A DNA stretch of 64,000 nucleotides from Diphasiastrum complanatum. Lineage: Eukaryota; Streptophyta; Lycopodiopsida; Lycopodiales; Lycopodiaceae. The stretch spans positions 14,188,059 to 14,252,058 of the forward strand of contig CM055092.1 in the NCBI GenBank assembly GCA_029204225.1. Direction: 5' to 3'. Positions 20,357-52,830 of this stretch are shown piece by piece. Made by a program: the position numbers and the translations under genes. How positions within the stretch are numbered: the first letter of the stretch is position 1; every line of letters begins with the position of its first letter. Below the pieces are notes generated by a model, which saw only the letters and a program-made list of their open reading frames with translations, was not told the DNA's origin and searched no databases.

Positions 20357-21339
20357 GAAAATTTTATGCTCTTCAAAACACTTCAAGATTCTAGCTTATT
20401 GCTGGATAAATTTAGAATCCTTCATACTTCAACTACATAAGACAAGGTGATTAATATATCATGAAAAGCTTTGCCTTACACGTGCATAACATTCAAATGA
20501 CACATAAGCTTGAAGCATATAATCACAATATCTTATCACTAGGGTGCCAAAGCTGAAAACAAATGAGTGTTATATATGATAGTCCATAACATGTGCCACA
20601 TGCCATAATATGACTAGAAGGTTGCCATAAATGATGAGCTAAGCAAAGGATCTTAACCAAGTGTGGGAATGATTTCATAAGCTTGAATTAATCTAATATG
20701 ACCCATTGGTGCAATAGACCATTAATTTGTTTTGGACAACAATAAAATTCAAGTCAAGTAAATTCATTTCTTAAAATCTCTTTTTCTCATGTCATCACCC
20801 TCATCTAAACATCCATATATTTATTTATCTTTGCCATGAACACTCAATCGTGTTGCTATGTCAACTCTAAATTGATTTGCCACCTAGACCATGAACACTC
20901 AATCTCGTTGCCACCTACACCACATGACTCCCCAAGGGGATCGGATCACCTTTGCCCAGAGCGTGTTTTATGGAATTTTAAAGACTAACAATCTTCACAA
21001 AACTCTTTGAAAACGTTTTTTAAGCTTTGACGTCATAGTGTTAAAGTAGTGTAAAGATTTTGCTAGAAGCAATGTGTCACTCTCAGGTGAGATGGAGCAT
21101 TAGAATGAATTTTTTAATTTCTTTTTCAACTTTTAACCAACTTGAATACCTCGGAAAAGTCAAAGAATTTGGAGATATAGGAATGATTTTGATTTGATGA
21201 GTGACTAAGGCAGCATTAAGCCTTTGACCATACCATACATCAATCATATTCACAAATGCACCACTCGCTTCACTTGAAGCAAATCCTTGACTAAGTCCAT
21301 GAATAATGAGTTACGTCTTCTTCACTCTCACCTTCAATT

Positions 21340-21450
21340 TCCTCGTCACACCACTTTCCTTACATCTCCTTCCCTCACAACCCCATCCTTTCCTCTCTCA
21401 TTTTCACTTCCTTTCATACATGCTCGTCACACCCCTTTCTTTCTTTGTGT
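21340..21450 (+). promoter_or_regulatory. Pyrimidine-rich leader upstream of LURP-one gene
   Basis: A C/T-rich tract just upstream of the ATG at 21479, with CTCGTCACACC twice. Such Y-patch sequence is common around plant transcription starts. No clear TATA box was identified. Confidence 0.35.
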
Positions 21451-21478
21451 CTGTGGCTGAATTGAAGCACATACGACT

Positions 21479-25505
<4,027 letters not shown>

Positions 25506-25509
25506 GGAA

Positions 25510-25562
25510 ATGCAAGTGCAGCTGCAAGTGCAGCTGCAAGTGCAAGTGCAGGTGCAGGTGCC
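25510..25562 (+). repeat. Hexamer minisatellite in 3' UTR
   Basis: Starts four bases after the LURP-one stop codon and repeats TGCAAG, TGCAGC and TGCAGG hexamers about nine times. Confidence 0.85.
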
Positions 25563-27557
25563 TTCTAGAAGAAAAATTATCTTGCATTTGCTATATGATG
25601 AAAATAAGCTATTAAAACATTTTTATCTGGACTTGAAAAGTGACTCGCCAAATTGAACCAACTAGTGAGGAAAATTTTCTCTAAGTACATGCGAACAAAG
25701 GAAGACTGGATTAAGACAAAATTATCAAATACTTGTCCCACTAGATTATTTTAAACCATGCCAAAATTTGTGAGCATATTTTAACTATTTTTGTTGAGCA
25801 TTGAAGGGCTAATGGTTACAGGAAGTAGCCATCATATACAATCATCCTCTCATTTTTCCACATATGATAACTATTTTCTATAATTATCAACCTCTTGAGA
25901 TTTCCTATACACGAAAGAACATGTACAAAGAAAATGAGAACATTGTCAACTTGTCATACTTTCAAACACAATAGTCACATTATCTCATGATCTCACTTTC
26001 TTACCCCCTTCTAATTCATTGTATGATAAATTGCAAGCATTGAGTGAGCTTATTATCTCATGTAGTATGGATGAATAGCTATTCTATTCATATTGTTTCC
26101 TTCATTCTTTCATAAGGCACTTGATCAAATAAGCATGCATGCCTTGTATAATACTAGCTCAATCCATTAAATGCATTCATGACTAACACATTTGAATGGA
26201 TCGGAGATGAACATATCCTTTGGGTCAAAATAGGTTGCATATTCTTAACACCTACTAACCCAACAAATGTGTGATGTTTTGATACAATATTTACTCTACA
26301 CCTTATGGAAGACAAATAGTATCCAATGAGCACAAACAAGTCCTTAATGATTGATTACCCTATATGAAATTGTCTAGTGAAAAAATTTGATATCCTTTTA
26401 AGTAGATAATTGTAATGTAGTCATTCAATCTATATCTCAATCTATGCAAATGGTTCTTATTAATGTTTATCTCACTTGTCCTCGAGATGGATGTCTAATT
26501 GCCTACCCCAGCCATGCATTTTGATTTGTACAAGTCATGAGGAGATTATGTTCCACGCGAACATAAATTTTAGAAAATCGACTAACCGTCTCGGGTCGCG
26601 TGGATACTATGCGTGGATAAACACAGAGTTTTCTAGTTGTCGAGCACACTACCCTTATTCCATATCATTTCCATTATTTTAAACACTTGCACGCTTCAAC
26701 CATAGCCAATTGTACTTACACCATTGCTAAAGTGCTAGCAAAAAATAGTGTACATCACTCACAAGATGTCGACACTCACAAACTCATACTAATATATGTT
26801 TCCTAACAAATATGGTAACCTACTTGGCCACCCTATATAAATATTGTTAGTTTATTTGTAGCCTTGCACAATAACTTACAAGTAAGAACCACTTACAAAA
26901 CCATCACAATCATCTCTTAGAGTATAATCTCTTATAACAATAGGGAGATGATGAGTGCAATTTTTTTTGCATGGTTCAAACTAGAATGCAAAATACTTGT
27001 AGTAATCAATACCTAGTATTATATTCCCTGGCTATCTGAAACTAGTGGATGGAGCACATCCACATGTCAGTGGTGGCAGTTGATATCATCATAAAGTCCA
27101 TCTTTTAGGTGCACTTGTATGTACAATGGAGGTAGGAGTAACATGCGGCATGTGGTAACTATTTGTTGCCACTATGGCCTACATGGAAGTTGTCTTTTGT
27201 GGCTACCTCATGTAGTAGATGTGAGAAATATGCAAATTATAGCCTAATTAAGGCCAAATTAATGTACACAATGTTATTCCACATGTGTGGAATTTTTGAG
27301 ATTTGTGGGATACTATGTCAGCATACACTACATCTCAACGCATTGTACATAGATCTATTCATTGATCTAGATTAGAGAATAAGTATGAGGGATTTGGCAC
27401 CCTACGTGTGTAAGTCCAACCCTATGACCGCACAAGTATTTATTATTAGAATAGCAATAAAAGTGACTTTAGGGCCATTTATTGAAATAAATTGTGTAGA
27501 GGTCTAAATGTCAACTTAAGTCAAGTTAAAGTTTGAGGGTCAGTACAAAGATAGAAG

Positions 27558-27605
<48 letters not shown>

Positions 27606-29639
27606 TGAAACCAGCAGAGTCTCCTCTTGGAATTGAGAATGTCAAATGAGTACAAATGGTGCCCTTTTATTCTTGGGGAGGCCCATGCCCCATTCATCCT
27701 ATTGGGTTCTTGAAATTGGCAAGGATTGAAATCCTAGCCCTTCAAAGAAACACAAAAGATCTAGTGGTGCAAAAAGAAACACACCTCACCTACCACCATT
27801 TGACTTTGACTCCACCTTATAACTTAGACTTTGGGCCTTTTAACATATTTTATTTGCACCAGGGCCCAAGTCATTAGAAAACAACTTAAACTATATTTAA
27901 TTAATGTGCTCATTGGGTTGGGCTTACGGCCTTTATTGACAAATATAAAATTGTCTCTAAGTTGGGATTTCATTTTGGCCTCCAAAAATGCCAATAAACC
28001 AACAAACTAGTTGACAATTTTTCACAACCAACTCCCTTGGACTTTAAAGGTTCAACAATGGGTATCATTGCCAACTTAATGTCATCAACTACCAAGCAAG
28101 CATTTTCCTTTTACTAAGTCCATATAAGTTCTTTGTTGATGTTGATAAGAAAGACAAGGTGAGTTTTGTTGTTATTGGAGCAGCTTTAGCCATTGATAAA
28201 TCAAAATCGATATTCTAAATTTATGGATATTGATTATGTAATCATTGTATTCTTATGTGATTTTTTGTTTTGGAGTTCGATGCAGACTCAAGAAATGGAT
28301 TGATAGATACAAGATTGTAAAACATTATAGGAACTCCATTCTTAGTTTAAGAGAAGATGTCAATATGAACTTGATCATGAGTCATTGTTTCTCAAGAAAT
28401 TGGCAAATGCAGCAAATGATAGATGTTTCGTATTTAAAATGTCTATAGTTGGTCCTGCATTTTGGCAAGGATCTTGTTAGGTGTATGCCAAAAGGAAATG
28501 ATCTAGAACACAATATTCATATGTTTCAACCATGTGCATAGAGTACGAGATTGGAGTGCAATGATGCTCATGTGTATGGCCCGAAGTAATTTTCTTGACA
28601 TTGCCTTGGAAGTGTTTGATTGTCAATTGATGAGAGAATACTTGATTTAAATTCATTGAATCAATTTGTAGAGCCTTCAATCAATAGTTGTGTGAGATAA
28701 AATTGGAAGAAGACACATACTCCCAAGTCCAGGAGATGTTAAATGAGGTGATGAAGAGACATGTTCATGACATTGTCAAAAGAATGATGTATGGTGATGG
28801 AAAATTCCGAAACAAAAATCGTGATAGCGCATGTTTCTTTTATTTCAAGATAGTATTAGAAAGCATACTAATGAATGAATCTCCAAGAGTTTAGAAAAGA
28901 GCATATCTTAATTGTGTAATCTTGGTGCCAATTTCAAAACATCCTGGATGCCAAAACAAGCACAATGTTATGAGAAAATTTTGCCATTTTTTGCGTATGT
29001 TGCACAAAATACATGATCTAAATGCTATCATGGTGGCATGCGGGATACACTTCTTGTAGAATATATATGAATGTTATAAGTACTTTTGCAATCAAATTGG
29101 TTGTAGGATTTTTTGTCATCCTTTGCTATGAAGAAAACTAATATATGGCTTGAGTTAAAGAATGAAATGACTTCATGCCTCCTTTTCAAAGATAGAAGAA
29201 AGTACAAACCATATCCTCATCCAAATTCTCTATGTTGTATTTGTAAGACTCGTAGCTATCTCTTTGTCATCAAACACTTATTGTTATTGTTGACATATTG
29301 ATTTGCGGCCCAAACATTGATTGAATAGCAATGTCAATAAAAATGGTTGTGCTTGCAAATCAAATCCCTTATCAAACCGAAAACTATTGAGCACACTTTA
29401 AATAGATAGGTCGGTATGCTCTCACCACCCACACATAGTTATGATCTTTATGGCTTGCAAAAAAAATCATTTCAACATAATCCTTCATAGATGGCCACTC
29501 TTCTAAGGCTTCTACCACCACCTAGCACCAAACTCATATAACAAGATTTATTGGGTTAGCATCATATGGACTTGAATTTTGAACAATCTTCTTGTTTTGC
29601 TAATAATTTGAGTCATCTTTGTTCATTATCTTGGCTAAA
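25563..29639. other. Intergenic region
   Basis: AT-rich with no supported gene. A (GA)n run is at 27559-27603. Short frames around 28,245-29,300 might be decayed transposon coding sequence, but no motif is firm enough to name. A perfect palindrome ATTCCACATGTGTGGAAT lies near 27,275. Confidence 0.5.
27559..27603 (+). repeat. (GA)22 microsatellite
   Basis: Uninterrupted dinucleotide run. Confidence 0.95.
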
Positions 29640-30210
29640 AAAACCTTGCACCCAAGGCAACATTGTCGTAGCTGGATAAGATTTTGCAACCAAGTCGCAA
29701 AGCAAGTTGACATGCTATAGGATTTGGCTACAATTCTATTCTCTAGCTATGACTACATTGGCCTAGCTCAAGAAAAAATTTGCAGCCGAATCCTATAGCT
29801 TGCCAGCATGCTATGGCATTAGGGCAATGGTGTAGCCACTAGAAAATTTGTTGTGTTGCCTTGGCTGCAAAAATAATTTGCAGAGAACACAATTAGCTAA
29901 ATCCCATAGCACAGGATTTGGTTGCGAATTTTTTTTTACCAAAGACAAAATTGCCCTAAAATCTACAATGGTGTTTGTCAATGTGCTGCTATGGGACTTG
30001 GCTGCAAATTTCTTTTAGTGAAGGCAACATTGACCTAAGATGTGTAGTGTTGCATGGCTGCAAAAAAAGAGAGAAAATGCAGCCGATCCCTATAGCATGT
30101 TGGCATGCTTTGCGATTCTGCTACAAATTTTTGCCCTGGTAAGAACATGAATATACAACTGAATTCTATGGCACACTGATGTGCTATGGGATTTAGATGA
30201 TATAGATTAC
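29640..30210. repeat. Degenerate repeat field with short inverted repeats
   Basis: About six related passages near 29712, 29806, 29904, 29986, 30090 and 30160 combine CTATAGCATG or CATGCTATGG with GATTTGGCTGCAAATTT. The two halves of CATGCTAT and CCTATAGCATG pair, giving local hairpins. It could be decayed MITEs or a satellite remnant. Confidence 0.55.
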
Positions 30211-31900
30211 TCGTTGCGCACCCTGCTGCTTTGACACATCAAAGAACGGAGATGGCAGACACGTTTGCTGCCTCAAGCAACAACTCACAACGTTTTGTCT
30301 AAGAGCTTTGGATTCAGAAATCTCAAGTTTTAATTTTTCACATGAAAGAAAAATTGAAGTCTATTTCAGGGCAATAGCATCTAGATCATCAATTTTACTA
30401 TCTAGATACGAGAGAACAAATGAATGTCTCACAGGCAGTTTGAAGCGACTACAAGCAGTGTTTCAAGTACTCCAGAATTTTAGCGAACCTTCACATATAG
30501 GCACAACAAACTGTTTCTATGCACAGGTCCATTCTGCATTCCTGTCCTTCACCATGAATCTAATCAAATACTTACTCTTTGACTGAAAATCCTTCATGTT
30601 GCCTTCAAACACTGCGTTTATATCAACCTAGATTCCAAGCGATTCTTCATAAACCTCCAGCGCACTTCAGATAAGCACCAACAAGCAATCTTTCATGTGG
30701 ACTGCAAATGGGCGTTTTTGCATTTTGTTCATACCTTAAAAGAGAAAAGCCCTGTCCAAACAACATCACCTTGGAGATGACAGATCCTGAAGCACAAGCA
30801 ATGTGAGCCAAGATCATGGGTTTGTTTATTTAATTCTCAAGGATCATACTGCAAAACAAGTGTTGAAAGCTCATCATTCAACTGAGCTGAATCTTCAATG
30901 TTTGCACCCTTGAAGTATTCTTGAATCAATTTTGTAAGTTCATTGGAATGTATCCCAAGACTTTTTTGCTATAGTAGCCATCTCCATTTCCTTGAGGAGA
31001 TCATTAGATACATTTATCTTAATAATACGAAGAGCGAGTCTAGATCTTATATCAAGCTTTGCATGATTTTGTACTTGAGGAGGTATAGCCTCTACTTCAG
31101 CACCATATCCATTAGATCATGAATAATAAAAATATATTTCATCCTTATTTCCAAATGGAATAATGGAAAGTTGACAACCTATCACGACTTTCTAAAACTA
31201 GAACTAGAGTTGCAATGTTTGACATAATGTCTAATAGAATGTAATCAACTTAGTTTTGTCACATATTAATTTATAGCTCCCACCCACCACAAAGGCTTGT
31301 GATATTTATCATGTCAATCTCCTTCATACTTCCTGATCTCTTGGAGCACCTCATGGTTCCACCTACCTACTAACTCTAAGATTTTTCCTTCATGATTGTT
31401 GGTAGTCTCTAGCTTCGCACTCAATGATGTCGTCACTACAAAATAGTCCAACTTCATGTGCATTGGGATGGTCACAACCCCAAATGGAAAACTATGGATG
31501 TATTTTCTTGTACACGTTTTGTGCAAGGACAACCACACACACGTTGTGTTGTCATTCAAGATATTTCAAATACAATTGTTGCAATATTGTCCATCAATAC
31601 TCTTGATTTTTTCCCAAAACTAGGGGAGAATACTTAAAAACCATGTGTGCAAAAGTGAATGCTATAATAGTAATAAAAGCGGATTTCTACAATGGTAGGG
31701 ACTCGGATTTTGAACTGTCATTGCTAGCACAAGATGCATATCCATGAAAGAAGACTCAAAACAACATGCAAAATTAGCTATAATAGCTAAGAATTTCAAT
31801 CAATACCCACATTGGGAGTAATGTAAGTGAGGGAGTACTATGGATAGAGTTCCATTCATATGAGTACCCGCTTACTTTTGGGACTCGCAACTATCCATTT
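30211..31900. other. Intergenic region
   Basis: No gene or repeat recognised. Open frames here are under 95 codons and lack recognisable motifs. Confidence 0.5.
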
Positions 31901-32446
31901 TTATTTTGTAAGCCACTTTTTCAAATGGAAAGTTTAGTTGGGGTAAATGTCCCTAAAGATGCCACATTATTGTAAGGACATTACTAAATGGCCCTGAAGA
32001 GGTCGCAAGTCTAGAGAAGCTCCAATTTTCTCTCAAGAGCTTACTATTTGGAATAAATAGTATTTGGAATAAATAGAGGCGAGACACTCATTTCTCAAAT
32101 TATTGAGGTTGAAAATCCAAGAATGTGTTTAAATCAGAGCATGCAGCAGAGATTCAAGCCATATTACACAAGAGAGATGGAGAGAGAACAATATGCTTGT
32201 ATTCAATAATCTTGCACCATACAATGAGAAGAGAGAATGAACTCAATGTGAAAGAGAGGAGGAGGAGGTTATGCCTCCTCACAAACATCCTCTTAGCATT
32301 AGCCCCATTCACATTAGAAGGGCCCTAAAGTAACTTATTCCATTTAGAGGCACATTGGGCCTTCACCACATTTACATTAATGAGTACATTTCAAATATGT
32401 CCATTAATAGCCAACAAAGTGGCATTACCCAATAGTATTTCCAACA
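31900..32446 (-). repeat. Copia LTR (start at 32446), far boundary uncertain
   Basis: On the minus strand a purine tract AAGGGAGGG (32447-32455) is followed by TGTTGGAAATACTATTGGG, a very common copia polypurine-tract and LTR-start arrangement. The sequence then runs through LTR-like, T-rich, non-coding DNA. The left edge near 31,900 is a guess, and no matching second LTR is in the window. Confidence 0.5.
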
Positions 32447-32455
32447 CCCTCCCTT

Positions 32456-35400
32456 AAGGTCAGCTTTGTTGAAGCTTTTACATCATGCCTTAAAAATCAC
32501 TAGAGCACGCTTTCTTTACGCATTTTCTTTACATGATACTTATACATTTCTTGTGCATCTCAGGATCTATGCATTTACATCTTACATACAATGACAACAG
32601 CCAATGTTCTACCATGTAAACCTATCCTGCATTATGACACCTCCAAGAATAAATACTGCGTTATATATAAATTGTTCTTTAGTAGCATAGCATAGAAAAT
32701 TAATTCTTCGGCTACTTCACCACAATATCAGGGCTGAAACTTCATTGCAAAGCTGGAGTAGTTCGCATCTCAAGGTTGAAGGTTGTTCTACAAGGTAAGA
32801 ACTTCACAGCAATATATGACACAAAAAATTTCATTCTAAAATTATGTCATCTTTCAGTACTGGTTTGTCACTCTTAGGAAACTTCAGAAAAATTAAAGCA
32901 AAAAGGCAAAACTTCAATCTGCAAATTTTGCACATTCTTTGGTTAGGCTGATCTTTCACAGCCTTTCAATCCGAAATTTTCACTTTGACAAAATGTTCTT
33001 CATTTAACAGGCCTTCAAATCCTTCAAATCAGGCTTAGGGCTTACTTCATCACTTCAAACAATTAACAGAACTTCAATTTCCAGTTCAGTTTTGCATACT
33101 TCATAAGGGCAATTTGATCCTTCAAATAGAGCAACTTCAGAAAACATAAGGAGCATTGCAAACTTCAATTCACTGTAAACTTCTTTGAAAGTTTAGTAGT
33201 TTACACCTCCACCTGCGAGGATGATAGCAGAGAGACTCAGACCCGTGAAGGGAATAACGAGCCAGCCGCGATCCAGAAAGAAAGTGTGAGCCTTGAGGAA
33301 TAGGTGCGTGGGCCATTGGAGGACAGAAAAGTCACGACCCGTTGAAAAAAAAAAAATGGGTGCCATAATGCCTTGAAAAGTTGTCTTGTTTTTTGAAGGT
33401 ATTCTCAAACCTTGTGAGGGTATTTCTTCAACTCAAACTTCAACTACTTAGCAAAGCTATGAAGGCCATTTTATTTCAAGCAATCAGAAGAAGAAGACAG
33501 AACTTGAAAGTTCAAGTTGTCTTGACAATCATAAAACTTATGCTATGAAGTTTTGATGTGATGCCTGAATTTGAAGTTTTGAAACTAAATGAAGTGCTGT
33601 ACTTTGAAGACAATTTTGCTATAGTGAAAACTGTCAACCATTGAAGTTTTCCAAAGAAGTCAAAATTTTGTCATAAGTACATGAACTTGAAAATGTTTTT
33701 CCTAGCATTGGAAGTACTGCATTCCACTGTTGAACCAGCAACTTTTCCCTGAATCCAACATGCTCAAAAATTTGCAAGTTTTCTTAGGTCATAAAATAAT
33801 GTATAATCGGCATGTATTGAGGGTCATCCTTGTGAAAAACTGAAAAAGTTCTTGAAATATAGGTTTTTGGAGGGGAACCCCAAAAAGGTTTCCCAAACAC
33901 GGGGGCAGTTCTATCTTTTAAAGATTTTGTTGGAAATCCACCTGAGCTCTCAAGAATCACTATCAAGAACCAATTTACCATTGATCCAGCTTGAAGCAGT
34001 TCGCTTGAGTCCAGAAATTCAAAGAGAATTCTTCCAAGAGAGCTCCCAGATGACCAATAGGAAGAGAGGAGTTCATGGGGGAAAGATTGTATAAGAGGAG
34101 ATCCTCAATTTATGATGAACGTAGGATAGCGCATGCGAGACCCACATCACAGTGACACTAGTAGCTATTGCACACTTTTACGCCGGCGAACACAGCCTCA
34201 ACTAGAGACAAACTCCAATAGCCAAGTAGTTAAGGGGACTGAATGGCTACTAACAACATAGTTTGTACCAGTTCCAACCATAAGTGTTTTTTTCCAACAA
34301 AAAAAGAATTTGTGATCTGCGTTCCTGATCGCTGATGACCTGGAACGTGCATTCTGGATCATTTTTGCAGTGGAGTGGATCGCGCTTAAACCCATTTTTT
34401 CCAATTCGAATAAATGATAATCAGCTATTTTTTTAACCCAAATTCCTCAGGCCAAAGCTTGGTCAATTTAGTTGTCATTGAATAGCTTCTGTATACGTAC
34501 CACACGTTAATTGAGGTACATCTCCAAAAGTTTCAAAACCCAGACCTATTGAGCTAACTAGTTACTTTTAACATGAACATTTACACAGGCTGGATATTTT
34601 GTGCGATTTTGTCATCAATCAGAAGTACACATGGTAATTGGCTATGTGAAAGTTGAAACTTGTGTAAATACACCTCATTCTGTGGACCAGCTATTTGCCT
34701 CCTGTACCTAGTTGTCAGGTAGCAGTAGTAAATACGGAGTACCAACATACTATACAATCATTGGCTAATTGAAAACTGAAACTTGTCTAAATTATATCCT
34801 CAGCCAGTTTTCGATTGCTTTCAAATATATGAAATATAACAACTATTATGGTTTTTCAATTATTTCTGATTTGAACCTGCTAACATGGATTCTGACCAGC
34901 TCCAAATTAACAGAATCAGTGCGCCTGAAAAACTTACAAGAATCCATTTATAATTTTTCTAAAATGATTCTTCAAAGAAAAATTGTTCATACAGATACTT
35001 TTCAAAATTGGCCTGAATCTCCAGGAAACACTCCAACTATGCTCCAAAATATCAGGCTCAAATTGTGGCTAAAATACTCATAAGAATCCATCTGTGATTT
35101 CATATGAGGTATTTCTTCAAACAAAGTTTTGATTGTACAAATACTTTCATTTGTTTGTCATGGAACTCAATTACATAGCATGTGTAGAAACATGTTCAGA
35201 ACTGCCTTTGATAGTTACAAATTTTGCCTCACAAAAAATATCCTTCGACCTGAGAAGAAAGTTTGGGGTCTCTATTATGGTAGACTTCACATCTCCGTAA
35301 AACATAAAGATGCCTTGCATGGGTCAGTGATCCTTCAAATTATCTCATAACGATGGAGGAACATAAGCTATTGTGGGAGTAGTGTAACACTAATTCACAT
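32456..35400. other. Intergenic region with CTTCA/TGAAG-rich blocks
   Basis: From 32,750 to 33,180 the plus strand is rich in AACTTCA and CCTTCAAAT words; from 33,480 to 33,700 the complementary TGAAGTTTTGAA words dominate. A GC-richer patch (33,190-33,420) lies between. No gene is supported. Confidence 0.45.
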
Positions 35401-35576
35401 CTGATTTACAAGAGGTCCTGCTGTACTGTAAGTCTTCCAAAAACAGAAACAGAAACAGGCTCTAATTTCGTTTTGCTTTGACAACAGACAATCAAGGAGG
35501 CCAAAGAGGGAAGCAGCTGAAGTGGCACTCTCCCACTCCAGCCAACTAAGGATAATTCAGACTCACCATCGGATTG

Positions 35577-50630
<15,054 letters not shown>

Positions 50631-50942
50631 ACGATGGGATCTCAAGAGTAGCTGCCAGCTCAACCACAAACAAGTTCTCAAGCCGTAGATTGCTGATCAC
50701 CCTTACTAATCACAGAAAATAACAACAAAGTCTATCCTTCCTGGAGGCAGTTGGACATAAAATCAATACTTCAGACTGGATATTTCTCGTAAAATCTAAT
50801 TTCCTGGACAAAACAGCACCAATAATAAGACTCGGAAGAGATTGTTCTCCTTTCCAGCAGAAAATTTGTCTGTCCACCCAGTGCAAAGTCAAAATTGCTC
50901 CGAAACAACTCAGACAAAACCGCAAAGCTCTAAATCAGAAGA

Positions 50943-51850
50943 CCAGAATTCCCTGAGACTGTTTTGGTTCTGGATAGCCCTAAGCAGACGATTCATAAAT
51001 GATTCAGTGGCAAAACAGAAGAAGAATCAAACTATATCTGATGAATTCTTCCTGGGAAAGACACATTCCAAGCACAAAGAATGCGAAGCTGACTGAAACA
51101 CAAGGCAGGAAAAACCGCAAAGCTGGAAATCAGAAAACCAGAATTCCCTGAGACTGTTTTGGTTATGGAAAGTGCTGATCAAACGATCCATAGATGAATT
51201 AGTGGCAAAACAGACGAAGAATCAGACTATTTTGGATGAATTCTTCCTTGGAAACACATATTCCAAGCACAAGGAATGCGAAGCTGACTGAAACACAAGG
51301 CAAAGCTGGAAATCAGAAAACCAGAATTCCCTGAGACTGTTTTGGTTATGGAAAGTGCTGATCAAACGATCCATAGATGAATCAGTGGCAAAACAGACGA
51401 AGAATCAGACTATTTTGGATGAATTCTTCCTTGGAAACACATATTCCAAGCACAAGGAATGCGAAGCTGACTGAAACACAAGGCAAAGCTGGAAATCAGA
51501 AAACCAGAATTCCCTGAGACTGTTTTGGTTCTGGAAAGTGCTGACACACGATCCGTAGATGAATCAGTGGCAAAACAGAAGAAGAATCAGACTATTTTGG
51601 ATGAATTCTTCCTTGGAAACACATATTCCAAGCACAAGGAATGCGAAGCTGACTGAAACACAAGGCAAAGCTGGAAATCAGAAAACCAGAATTCCCTGAG
51701 ACTGTTTTGGTTCTGGAAAGTGCTGACACACGATCCGTAGATGAATCAGTGGCAAAACAGAAGAAGAATCAGTCTATTTTGGATGAATTCTTCCTTGGAA
51801 ACACATATTCCGAGCAAAAAGAATGCGAAACTGACTGAAACACGGCAGAT
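50943..51850 (-). repeat. Five-copy 183 bp tandem repeat upstream of RLK
   Basis: Units start at CCAGAATTCC: 50943, 51138, 51321, 51504 and 51686, giving periods of 195, 183, 183 and 182 bp. Copies 2-5 are nearly identical; the copy nearest the gene is the most diverged and carries an extra insertion. The array starts 313 bp upstream of the RLK start codon, so it lies in the promoter or 5' UTR. Confidence 0.95.
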
Positions 51851-51985
51851 CAGAGATGCTGAAAGATCATTGCAGGCAGAAAAGCAGATCTGATCGCCAT
51901 ATCTTCCACAGGACTTGCCTTGAGAACGTACCTCGCGGGCCGACGAGGGGGCTTAGTGGCACGGAATATCTCACTTGGATTCTCG

Positions 51986-51993
51986 CCACGTGG
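51986..51993. promoter_or_regulatory. G-box (CCACGTGG)
   Basis: A palindromic bZIP or bHLH site in a GC-richer patch just beyond the tandem array, about 1.36 kb upstream of the RLK ATG. Its role is inferred only. Confidence 0.35.
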
Positions 51994-52670
51994 AAATATC
52001 GTAGCGTGGAATCTGCGATATCGTTGATTTCAGAACGTAGCAAAACTGAACGTTCCAGATGAATTCTCGCTGTGGCAGGCCTCAACTAGCGTAGTGCCTC
52101 TAAGATGCAAAAGGCTTAGTCAACCAGGACTTGCAGGCAAGGGTCCCACAATTTTTATGGCCCTTAAAGTTTCAGGACCCTACGGCCTTAATGGCACCAT
52201 GTACATTACACCCGCTCGCTCACTTGGGTGCTAGCCAAGAGTCATATTTGCCACGCGTAAAAAATGAACGATCAATCCATAAACCTCGGCAAGTTTTAGA
52301 TCTTACTGAGAACACAGTATTTGTCTGTAAGCATTATTTTGTTGCATTGCATGGAAGAGGTCGTCGCCATCGTTGGATTAAGAGATCATCACTGGGATTG
52401 GATTAAGGTATTTTTATCACGCTTGGATTAAGAGCTCTTTACCACCCTTTGGATTAAGTGGGTCCATCCACTCTAGATCATATTGCCTTTTTACGCGTTG
52501 TTCCCAAATGTGTTGTTCCCAAATGTGACGTTCCATTGTGTAAGGACCTTTTGCATTGAATCCAGAAGCTAGTTCTCAACTAACACTCATTATTATAAAG
52601 TAGAGCGGCATCAAAAGTGTGAAGAAGTCAAAGGAGATGCCTCGTGCTTGACTTCACAAGAACTTTCGAT

Positions 52671-52830
52671 GTGGGTTGGCCCACCCAAGTCTGAGTTAGA
52701 TGAGCTTAAGGTCATGGTGTAACAATGAGTCATGGTGCAACAACATGAGACATTTTTTGTGTGGGTTGGTCCACCCAAGTTTGAGTCAAGATGATCGTAT
52801 ATAATCATGGTGCAACAATCATCTCATGGT
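52671..52830. repeat. 90 bp imperfect tandem repeat
   Basis: GTGGGTTGGCCCACCCAAGT at 52671 and its one-base variant at 52761 start two units that also share CATGGTGCAACAA. Confidence 0.8.

Larger units (their letters stand above)
19421..21300. other. Intergenic region
   Basis: No gene recognised. It holds a 117 bp imperfect tandem repeat (19601-19835) and a TC microsatellite (20325-20354). The rest is AT-rich single-copy-looking sequence. Confidence 0.6.

Noticed and set aside
28245-29301. Short frames suspected to be a decayed hAT-type transposase
   Set aside because: No transposase signature or terminal repeats could be identified.
33193-33408. 71-codon minus-strand frame with hydrophobic sequence (GLSLSAIILAGGG), considered as an organelle-derived or membrane protein
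   Set aside because: It matches no plastid or mitochondrial protein I could recall and has no supporting neighbours or splice structure.
50943-51850. CRISPR array
   Set aside because: The repeats are 183 bp, tandem and without spacers; this is a plant minisatellite.
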